From NCBI RefSeq assembly GCF_905475465.1, contig NC_062242.1:1267501-1331500 (forward strand): a DNA stretch of 64,000 nt, written 5' to 3'. Numbering within the stretch: position 1 is the stretch's first letter; each line of letters starts with the position of its first letter. Origin of the DNA: Pieris napi (taxonomy: Eukaryota > Arthropoda > Insecta > Lepidoptera > Pieridae). The notes below the pieces were generated by a model. The model was not told the DNA's origin and made no database searches. It worked only from the letters and a program-made list of their open reading frames with translations. Made by a program: the position numbers and the translations under genes. Shown here piece by piece: positions 34,201 to 46,200 of this stretch.

Positions 34201-37200
34201 TATGTCAATAAATGTGATAAAGCCATAGTTACTGTAAAGTACAGTAAACGCCCTTATAACACGGTACTCTTATAACGCATTTTCATATTAAGCGATTTCA
34301 GTCCCTCGCATAACACGGGTGTTCCCCCATATAATGCGGGGATTTCACAATATTCCTCTACTGTGACATCTATAATGCACACTTATTTCGTTAATAAAAT
34401 AGATTTTACTTAATATTTCAATTTTAACAAGACAGTTAACAAGTTAATGTTACGCGTTATATGCGGTGGTACAATCGCGTTATGCGAGAATAATCCTACA
34501 ACGCGTTTCGTATAACGATTTAAAGTTTTATAGGAGGACTCTACTATCTATAGAATTTTTTTTTGTAAATACTTAACCCAACGTTCATTAAAGTCCAGTC
34601 AATGACAGTGTGGCGAACTACAATATACAGTGTAAAGTCTTTGTAACGTAAAAATAAGTTATATTTGTTTGGTTTTTATAACGCAACAGGCATTCTCTAT
34701 TACGAAGAAATATTTTCATATTTAGACATCAACAAGTGTAATTGTTTAAGAATTAAATTATATTACAATTACACTTAAATACTTAAGTGTAATTGTTTTT
34801 ATAATCAGCGAACTAAGCTTTTGAGGTGACGAAATTTCTAAGGAAGACACCTGAGGTCATATTTTTTTCCTACCTCCATATAACGAACAAATTGCTCAGG
34901 CCCTTGAAAATCGTTATAAAGAGTTTACATAGTACGGAACGTGCTGTAATCATAAAGCAGATATTCAAAGTACATCCTATGATAGTGCCAGGCACCTGCT
35001 AGTTCTACGTTAATGGAGAGGTGTGTCGCCACGCCCAGATGTCGGCTGAGTGTTTTGCAACGCGCTTGTTGGTTTAGTTATGCGCACCTGGATTTAAGAA
35101 ATTGCTTTTTAATTAACGAATTCTTATCTATTTTATGGCATCGTTTACACGATTCTAATTTTTCGTGTAACTGTATTATTATACATTGATAGTAATAATA
35201 GCTTGCTTAGTCAGTGGTCAATATTGCAATATTGTGAAAATAATTTGTTGTTAGGTATAGGTATTACCCAGATAAATGTATTTAATACCGTATTATATAA
35301 TTTAAGTTAGCAGTAGGAGTAAATACATAGCTTAGATAGCTAAAAAATTATACCTTTAAGCCATCTTTTATAATATGGAGGCTTAGTGTAATATCGGGCT
35401 GACAATAAGAGAGCTATATATAACAAAACAATGCTAAAGATATAGTCAAAGTTGGGATACATTTATCTAAAAGAGTGGCAGAGAGCTTGCCAGTTCTTCT
35501 CTTCCGTTCTACTCCCTTGATTTGAGAACTGGCAGTAAATGTAAAATTAGAAGCATTTAATGTATATTCATTTTTGACGTTCATAAGTTTACATTGTGTT
35601 ACCTATTAGACCAGTGCCGATAATTTTTGAAACCTAAAAAAATTACAGTAGGATGAAACCCATTAGAAAAGCAGGGGAATATGATCAAAATGAAAGGAAA
35701 AATAAATTACGGTCGATCTGAGGTCGGGAAGGGGCAGGGGGGGGGAGTTTTAAGGGTAAAAAACGGTTTATCTCGATTTCCGGCAAAACTACAAGTCCTA
35801 TCGAAGAAAGTTAAATGGCAAAGTTGGAGGTAATAAAAAGATCTAAAACTTTTGTATTCACACATTTTTCACATAACCTCAAAATTTATGTGAAAAATTC
35901 AAAAAACCAAGTTTTTGGTTTTTAATTTTTATCTTTTACAAATTTCTTTTTTTTTTAACGAAATTTGGTGAAAACTTACCTTTCTATGTCCCAAATACGC
36001 TGTAATTTATTTGATTAAAAATATTTATTTGTTCACCTTATTTTGAATTAATATCGAAAAAACACCCTAATTTTCAATCGAAAATTCTGACGTCAAAATT
36101 TCAGCTTTTTTCAAAAAGTTGGTGTGCTTTCAGTTCGTTGAAATCTCTACTTTCCTATGGTAAAAAAATATATATATATTACCATAGTAAATCTTCTCAT
36201 GTTATGTGAAAAATGTGTGAATATAAAAGTTTTAGATCTTTTTATTACCTCCAACTTTGCCATTTAACTTTCTTCGATAGGACTTGTAGTTTTGCCGGAA
36301 ATCGAGATAAACCGTTTTTTACCCTTAAAACTCCCCCCCTACCCCTTCCCGACCTCAGATCGACCGTAATTTATTTTTCCTTTCATTTTGATCATATTCC
36401 CCTGCTTTTCTAATGGGTTTCATCCTACTGTAATTTTTTTCACTTTTTATTTATTTTAAAGGCTATCTGCACTGGTCTATATATGAATAAATGATTTTTG
36501 ACTTTTAAGTAATACCTCATTCGGTTGTGTTGTATGATGATGCGAAAGGAGAGTATGTGCTCACGATGCAGGTTATTTACTGCTATGAATATTCTTAATA
36601 CAGGCAGTTTCCGCGATAGCTTATCCAAATCCAAAAAAATCTCTTAATCACATTTAAAAGGTCTAAGAAAAATAGCACGGTATAAAAATTAATGAGTTTG
36701 ATAATGCAGTGTGAAGTAATGTGCTGATTTAATATTTAATTTTGCCGAGTGAGGTGCTAAATAGTTGTCGTTTTTGTTCACATACGGTTTTTACGATGCC
36801 CAATTTGACTTGTGATATTTCGTATAGATTTCCTGAGGTCTATCTATTCATTGAATTAAATGCTCAAATGTCCTACTAGTTAAGTGATACTTAAATTATT
36901 TGATACTTATTGATCGCCATACTTAGAGTCGTTAATTAAAGTGTTTCATTAATTGTTATATGTGTAGTTGGTGAAATTCTCGACTTAACCAGATTGTTCT
37001 AGAGACCCATAGTTAACTTTTTTAAACCTTTACTTATTGACTTAAGTATCCGTTTACCCTTTGAGTAAGTTTCAGAGACGAGACTTAACGCTAAGTATGA
37101 CTCCCATTTGTCAAAATCGTATTGGATTTGACTCTGAGTGTTACCTTTGTGTACAACTGAGCTTGTTAACAAACTATATTGCGAAATATAGCTATAAATT

Positions 37201-40200
37201 ATTGCTATATGTGTTACATACCTATATCTAATATACTAAGGAAAGACCCATTGAATTGCGCAATCGCTATATCATTGCAGTTTATAATCTTAATACCTTC
37301 TAAGTAATATTATGTTGTCCTGTAAGCGATCTTACTATGTGACATAATGTTCTTGGCCGGCGCCGGCGCATTTCTCACGAATTCGCGGCGCTTATGCGTA
37401 GGCGTCCTATCATGACCCATCGCACGTTTAACCGAAATTCACCATCATTTGATTCTAATGTCTATGTGCATAACGTTCATTTTTGCTTGTTTAGTGTTTA
37501 GTTAGTACGTTGTGGTTCTAGGCAGCCCTAGCGCATCTAATTAGTCAGGCTGTTTAGTATACGCCGCGAGCTAGCATTATCATCGGACAATGTGAAATGA
37601 GTTGATTTGTAGTGGTATTACTTATACGCTTGTTACTCATTTGTAAGATTAATTTTTGACTCTGCGATTCTTTATTTATAGTCATGTTAATATATCGTAG
37701 GTACTCGGGCGCCATCATGTATCATCTATATCGAAGGATGTCGGTATATTTAATATATTAAAGTCGTGGCGAGATTCATCTGTTGAAACAATATTTACAA
37801 AAGCATTTAAATCTTTATTGTTTGCCCAGGCTGCAAGAAATATCAGTTTAAAAGTGAATTTATTGGCGACGCTTCGAAACTCATGAGAAGTTCGTGTCAT
37901 ATTTTTCGGTGCGTTTTTATCTCGATTGTCAAGCTTTTGATGTTGGGCAATTGTTTTGTTAAATATCGTTTTTAGTAAGGTTAGTTTTAAATTACTTATT
38001 AGTCTTAAGTTAGGCTAGATGTTAAATGATGTCTTTGTGCAGAGACAATTTATATAAAAAATTAAATATGGCGCCAACTGCCTGAACACGATATTGACAC
38101 ATTAAGTCTCGAAGCTGTACATTTAACTCTATTCATTAGTGGCCATAATGAACACGTTCCGCCCTTGTTCTTTCCGCTCTGGTATTAAGGCTGTATCAGC
38201 TACTGATTTGTCGCGATAAGGTGATTTATCTTCAATAAATTTATCGCTCAATCAACGTCGACGCTTATGCCGTATCATGGCGCGGTTGATTGGATTTCTT
38301 CATAATTACATCTTTTGACACGTACGCGCCAAGTTTCGTACCTTCGTACCGGGCTATCGTGGGACCGGATCGGCTTTCTTGTTTTGGTACAGCTGAATGT
38401 TTTGTTGGAATTATGCAAATTGTTCTTGTATTATCGCGAGTATGAGGTATTTTGTGGATAAGGATTATGTTGGTTTAATATTTATTACACTGTCATATCT
38501 GACATGCGTTTTGTGTTGAGATGAAAGCTGGGTGTTTTCGTGTTCACTGCGATCTGTCAAGTGGGATGTTTGGTTGGTTGTTAAAGTCAGAAAAGCTACT
38601 CAGTATTCATCGTTTATCATATTTTAATAAGAATCATGATCTTCGAAATTTGGTGCATACGAAAGTTTCGCGTGTTCTACTTTTCTTATGCATTTAATTT
38701 ACTGAACAGTTATTATTGAATTCTTTGGAATAAGTCCTTATCATATTAAGGTTCCCAAACATGTTTAATTGTCATAAAGTACTGTCACGAATCAGATTGC
38801 AAAAGCAAAAGGAAAATATTTTAATCTTAATTTCGTAACACCCGAATGGAGGTATCTTGTAGAAGGCCTATACGTTCTGACACCGTGGGACAAATCGAAT
38901 TTTCTCTATGCTTAGAATATTTTCCCACATAAAAACTAAATCAGTCTCTTTACTCTTTCTGTCAAATTTGATTTACGTTGTGATGAAAAGGAATAGATAC
39001 TGTGGTTACGGTTCAATTTACTTTTATGAAGAAGAGGGTAGATCATTGGAACACTTTTATTGTTACATACTTTCGCCAGTATTTGATTTTGTTCCCTTTG
39101 GATTAGATACTCTTGAGCCGTGGGGTTCAAGTGCACAGGCGTTTATGAAAGATTTAAGTTGGTGCCTGGTAGATAGTACTATGACCCCAGAGTTGGTGCT
39201 TTCCTGGCACAACGAATAAGTATCGCAGCGTGTTCAGGTTCACAGGGACCAAACTTAAATTTGTTTTAATTTTCTATTTATGAACTTTTGATTATTATTA
39301 TTACTATGTTGGTTAAGAATATTGTAAATATTATATATTTGTGTGTCGGAAATAAACCGATTCCCCTAGATATGAAATTAATTACGTACTACAAGTAAAT
39401 GTTATGTTGTATTTATATTTAAAAAAAAAAGAGTGGCGGAGACTTTATTGCCAGTTCTTCTTTTCCGTTCTACGCCCTTGATTGGAGAACTAGAAGGCAA
39501 AGGTAAATGTAAAAGTAGAAGAATTATTGTATATTTCTTGTTTGACGTTCACAAGTGTACATTGTGTTACCTATATGAATAAATGATTTTCACTTTTTGA
39601 CTTTTTACATCAAAAAATGACAACATACATCTCTTGATGACCATTTAGAAAAGTCTTATTTTTATAGATAACGTGGTCACCAAAATAAAGGGTACCCTCG
39701 ACACCACCCAGTACGTTTTGACTCCGAAATTCGGCGGTGGTCGCAATTAGGCGCGATAAATGCCCCCGACATTCGATCCAGCGGGTTTCATTCGATTAAT
39801 CGGTTGAATCGTATAAGGAATCCGATTTAACGGGTCGTTTCTTTTGACTGTTTATGTGAAGTTCGATGGACAGTGATATTGGGAGGTGTCACTTTATTAT
39901 TATTAAATCTTTATTAATTAATACATACAATAATTGTTTCGTGTACATTTCTTAGTATAAGACAGACATACATAGATATAACTTTTATTACTAACGAAAC
40001 ACACGAAATAATAACAATTAAAAGAAAAATTACAAAAAAATATGCAAAAGACAAAAGATTAAGATACATTTTAAGTGACTAATGTGTGTGTTGTGGTTGT
40101 AATTGGCCCTGGCTCAGCAAAATGCTGTGGAGCAGACGTGTTCCACAGCGCTGGTCTTTCTGCTAGAGACCACAACAGTTAGTTTGTAAGTTCGTTGGGT

Positions 40201-43200
40201 GGGTTAGTATAAGTGTTAGTTTTGTTATTGTTCTAGTATTTTTATGGCCCCTTGTAGCCTCCTCCATATCTTTCCATTTCTCTTTGTCTTGAGCAACTCA
40301 TCCATTTTTTCCCTGCTAGTTCTATTACGTCATCTGCCCATCTTTTCTTTCGTCCTATCATCCCATTGTTGTTTCAAGTGTCCATCTTTTATCCCGAGCT
40401 CTAGATATATGACCTGCCCATTTCTTGGTTATTATTACCAACCCTCATAATCTTCTTAATCACTCTAAACCGTTTAAGTCTTAGAGTGAACAAGTGCATC
40501 TGCAAATGTTTTGTTACGAACATTTCTTATTTTGTTTATTCAACTTTATTAAGATGCTTCTTTCCATTCCATACTGGCAAGACTTTTCTTGTTGTTTTCT
40601 TGCTGAACCTCAGGTGTCTTATGATTCTCTTACGATTGAGAACTGATTTCTAAATTCCTTAAGCATATTCAATATGAAGATTAAAATCTTGTGGCGAGCC
40701 CGTATAGTAATTGATCTGATATTATTCGATGTTTGAGATGTTAAAGCCCGCATGAATGAAAGCTTGGCCACATATCAATTATTTTGACACCAAGTATTAT
40801 GTCGTTACAATAAGTGTTAAATTTTTATGTCTCATTCAATTGTGTTCTAATTTAAGAACTCATTTTAACTCTCTTTCGAATACTTCGCGATTATAATGGA
40901 ATAACAGTACGTTACTTAACCGGAGCTAGATATACATATTCGGTAGTGGGCTGATTAATTTTATAAAAGCATTGTTAAGTGCCTATCTTATACCTAATTC
41001 GCTGTTTTGTTGGTGATGTTTTTTTTTTGTAAATAATATATAGTATTTTTACAATATTTCATATGGTATTTTAATTTTTTGTAACATTTATGTTTATCTT
41101 AATTGTCATATATTTTAGAAAAGATAGCTTGTAACATATACTGTAGATATAGCATTATGTACGATGTGGTCACTTCAATAAATGAACAAGAACTGGTAAG
41201 TAAAATTAATTTTTTTTTATTATTTTAGATTAAGGTTCTATAATTTTTTTATAAGATTTGGTAATTCACTTTTTTTCCTTACTAGGGTTGCCTGGAAGAG
41301 ATCGCTTGTTAGCGATAAGGCCGCCCGTTGCATCCCTTATAATTTTTTATAAGAATAAGAAGTGTAAATAAATAAATGCGGCTACATTCTTAACGCCTCG
41401 CTCTGCGTTCCACAACAGAGCGCTTTAAGCATCTTCTGCTGCACACCAACTGTAGCGCCAGCTGCAGAGGAACTTCCGTACCAATATGACTTGGAAAACT
41501 TCAAGAACAGAGCATACCATTCGCCTAAGGGCACAAACAGCGATACGCCTGTGTTTCTCATGTAAACAATTATAACAGGTCCGTATGGCGAGACCATAGT
41601 TCTACTTGTTGTAATGTATCATCGAGCTTGTAAAAGGTTAAATTCTTCTAACGACATTGCTCCACCTTTTCTTAATCTACCGTACCAGTTGCACCGTTGT
41701 CAGTAAACGAATGGGCTTTCGGAACAATGACAAGCCCCTCACAAGGCGACAAAAGTAATATTAATAGAAAACAATAGGAACAATAGGTGCTCTCTGTCAA
41801 TTAGGCCATCATTACAATGGTATAAACGTTGGATGACTATCCAAATGATAGTAACATTTTGCTAGATATAAAATTGTTTTCGTTACTAAACAATGATGTT
41901 GCATTTCGTTGTCATAAATCATTCGGCAGACATTGGCGCCATTTTGTTTGTCGCTAAAGTTGCTTCTAGGTCGTATACGTAAAGTGATATTCGATCGGTA
42001 GATCTAAAACAGCGTGATAAATATCGTAAAACCGATTTCAATAACAACTGGTGATGAAATTGAATACATCTGAGTCATGTGAACGTCTCAGTATTAGAAA
42101 TTTTATACAATTAATAATAAAATAAGTCTAGCACTACAACCCTTTTAGGTCTGGGCCTCAGATTTCTAAATCTGTTTTATGAATATTTGTCAATTTAAAG
42201 GGAAGTAGGTGGTCAGCCTCCGGTGCCTGACACACGCTATCGACTTTTTGGGCCTATTTCCTCACGATGTTTTCCTTCACCGTCCAAACGGATGCTAAAT
42301 GCGAACATAGAAAGAAAGCTCATTGCACGTGATCGAACCTACGACCTCAGGGTGAGAGTCGCACGCTGAAGCCACTAGGCCAACATAGTTTTTTTTATAC
42401 ATTCGTTTAGAAATTGAATCTGTTAGGCGTCTCTCTTCATCGCTGCGTAAATACAATTTGACAGAAAGAGATGAACAAGTTACAAGAATGCTATTAGACT
42501 AATTTAGTTTTTATGGATTTTTGTCACTACACATGTTTTTTTATAAAACAGGGGGCAAACGGGCAGGGGGCTCATCTGAGTGTAAAATAATAATTAATAT
42601 AAGAAATCTTGTAGGGTAAATACATAAACAATTTGATAACTTAGAAACTGGATTGTCTGATACGATCTTTTGACGTTAATATGCACTGATTGAAATGTTA
42701 AATATCAAATAAAATTTCGTCAGTTAATATCGCAGCATGGGGCATGTTTGCAAATAATTGCAGTTGTCGTAAATACTAACTTTTATTACTAAACCTGTCG
42801 CGCATAAAATATGTCTTGTCGCATTGTATCAGCAGGTTATCGCTGATATATTGGAGCCGCGAGGCGTCTAATTAGGTGCAGAAAGAAAAATCATCAGAAA
42901 TGTATGCTCATGCGCAAATGTAATTGTATATTTACATATTTGTGGGAACAGATTTTCTGTGCCTAACCAAGGTCCCTATGTAACAGATTATACCTGTTAA
43001 TAGTATGAATATAAGGAATGCAATTAAGATTTGACATTGACTATAATAATGTCAAGGAATGATTTTTGACACTAATAAAGTCTTCTATACTGGAAATGTC
43101 CCATGGTCTTACTAACTTGTACACAGAAGTATTTCCGAACCAATTCCACTTCCTTCCTTCAAGAGCGTACCAGTTCTTAAAAGGCGGACAACGCACTCGC

Positions 43201-46200
43201 GAGCCTTTTGGCAATGTGTGGCGGTATCACTTAACATCAGGTGTGCCTCCTGGCCTGGCCCCGTGTTCAATTAAAAAAAACTAGTATTGTAAGGTGGTGT
43301 TCCAGTCCTGGTTAAGTGTGTCGTCATTCTCCATGCCACTTCAATAAATTATTTTGCATAAATACAAATATTTCATAAATTCTCTTTACGTAATTTTACT
43401 TTTAAAATAGAATTTCTATTAGGTAATTCCCTTCTCACTCTCTCTCAATCGCTCACTCCCTTTTCTTCGACAAAAACGCTGCACATCTTCGTGATGCTAA
43501 TATTATTATTATTGCGTTTCATCCGTAAAAATTTTACTCTCATGCGCCTAAAGAAGTTTCACTTCAAAAACACATCAAATATATCTGAGATTTCGTTCTT
43601 ATTGGTCTCTTATTTTGTGTAAATATTCAGTAGTTTATCTCCATAAAAACTGCATAGAAAATTGTTTATGTAAGAACTGTAGTCGGAATTAAATCAACCT
43701 CATTTATATCGATAATTTGTGTAAATGGCCGTTGATTTATTGATTAATTGCAACAATAATAATGATAATGAAGTCGATTAATGATTGCGAATCGGTTTTA
43801 TTGCGCCGCTATTTAATTAATCGATATTGCCAATCGATTATTATTATAGGCGCCTATTTGTATGTTATTTGATGAATGATGCTGAATAATTTATTGATTA
43901 CTATTTGTTTTATATGTTTAACTTCATGTTTACAGTAAAATAGCGCTACAACCATAAGTCTTGGGTTCGGATTTCTATGAGTTTCGAGACCGTTTTTTCT
44001 AATAGGCAAATAGGTAGCCTTCTGTACCTGACACGCGCTCTAATTGTGTTGGGTCTACTAACTGTATGGGCGAGTGTTAAATGCCCTCATAGAAAGTCTT
44101 TGGTGCACATCCGGGTTCAAACTTACTACCTCAAGGATGAGAGTCGCAAGTTCAAACCACTGAACACTGTTCTTTTTTATTTACTAGCAGACCCGGCCAC
44201 GCGTTGCTGCGGCTGAGGTTTTTGTTATATTACATAGTAGTAAACTATTCATGGGAAACAGTAGGAGAACACCAGTCATGGGGACTACCATGCTTTTTTG
44301 GTGGTTACGCCATTAAATTGTAGCTTATGAAACGTTGGTACTTTCAATACAGCGTCATCTGTTAAAATTGTGACTGTCAAATAATAAATTAATAATATTG
44401 CGGGTTTTAATTAAGATGTAAGTTAGCATATCTATTAATTTAGATCAAACGGCACACGGTGTGGAAATTTGATTGAAATCGGTTAGGTGGTTTAGGAGTC
44501 CATAGCGGACAAACAACGTGACGCGTAATTTATATAAATTAGGGTTTTATAAATTTTGTAGATCATAACTAATTTAGTTTTTATGATTATTTTACTACAT
44601 AGCTTTTATACTTAATGCAGACGACGTCGCAGGTATCGGGTAGTCTCATCAAAAGAAATGATCGTATATTGAAGAAATTGAAAAATCGCCACTTCGCGTG
44701 TTGACTTCAACCGTTAATGGGTATTAAAAATAAATTATTGACGGTAATTTCGACTGCCGTTGATTAAAAATTTCTACATATTGAAGAGAAAACTTATAAA
44801 AGCGTGATTATAAAGCTCCCGCCCGCTGTTTCGCCCGCGTATTTTTGCAACCTTTCCAATAATAATGGTTATATTTCATTAAATTTACATAAAATCTTTC
44901 TTCTGGTTGGGAAATCAATTTACGCCGGTCAACTTCTTAAAGTGACGCGGGGAGTGTAGGGGTCGGTCTGTGATGTGTTATGGCCCCCCATAATAACTTT
45001 ACCATAATCTTTCTCAGTAATTATGTAATGGTGAACGTACAAAAATATGTTCGGTAGTTCTTGAGTTTATACTGGTCATACAAACAGTCAGACGTGGCCA
45101 CATATATATACATAATAATGGCGCTACAACCTTTTAGGGGCCTCAGATGTTTCTATCTGTTCTGTGATAATTTCTTAAAGGCAAGTACGAGTAGGCTATC
45201 AACCTACTGTGCCTGACACACACCGTCACGTTTTGGGTCTAAGGTCCTCACGATTTTTTCTTTCGCCGTACAAACGTTAAATACGCACATAGACAGAAAG
45301 TCCATTGCCAGGGATCGAACCTACGACCTCAGGGATGATAGTCGCACGCTGAAGCCATTCGCCACTCAGACGTGGCCACAGAACATCGGCCGGTCTTTCA
45401 TAGTGATACAATACAAGTAGATAATTAAAATCAGTCAGCGGTCACTATGTGTGTCTTAATCAGGTGATAATTACTGGAATTACTTATTAGGGAGTGGCCA
45501 TACCGAACGAATTATTCAGATAATTGGACCACAGTATCAGGTTTTCTATATGGATGAATAACAAAAGTTTTCACTGTAAATATTGCTCTGAAAGGAATTT
45601 TTCGGAAGGAAAAAATAAATTTTTAACTCGTGAACAATTTTTAGTATGTATACGTTATTTATAACGACCACCGGCGAATTCTAATTGAAAATTAACCCTT
45701 ATACGCCTCCTGGCGGGATTATTTACGCAATCCTTGCCCATCTTGTCAACACTACAATAAATTACTATTATTAAGCTGACATTTTAAATTTGGATAAAAT
45801 TGAAAATTTCACCAGAAAGACCCTGCGGTGATTGGAATGGGTTTCGGGATTTATGGGATCCGTTTTAGGGTGATTATAGTTGAAATGGCCAAATGAAATT
45901 TATTGCCACGTTTGATGGCGTTTTAGTTTTGCTACCGCGTGATATCTTTAAAAGTCTGAACCTTTTATATCTAAGGGTCGATAATGATCAGGAAATGGGC
46001 AGTTTATATATCTAGAGCTCGTGTTAAAAGATGGGCACTAAAAACAAAATGGACTGGACCTACTCAAAAGAGATGTATCGACAAAAGAAAAGATGGACTG
46101 ATGACGTAATTGAACTAGTGGGAATACTGGATGAAAGTTGCTCAAGACAAATAGAAATAGAAAAAATATGGAGGAGGCTTTTACCCTAAAAGAGGCCATA

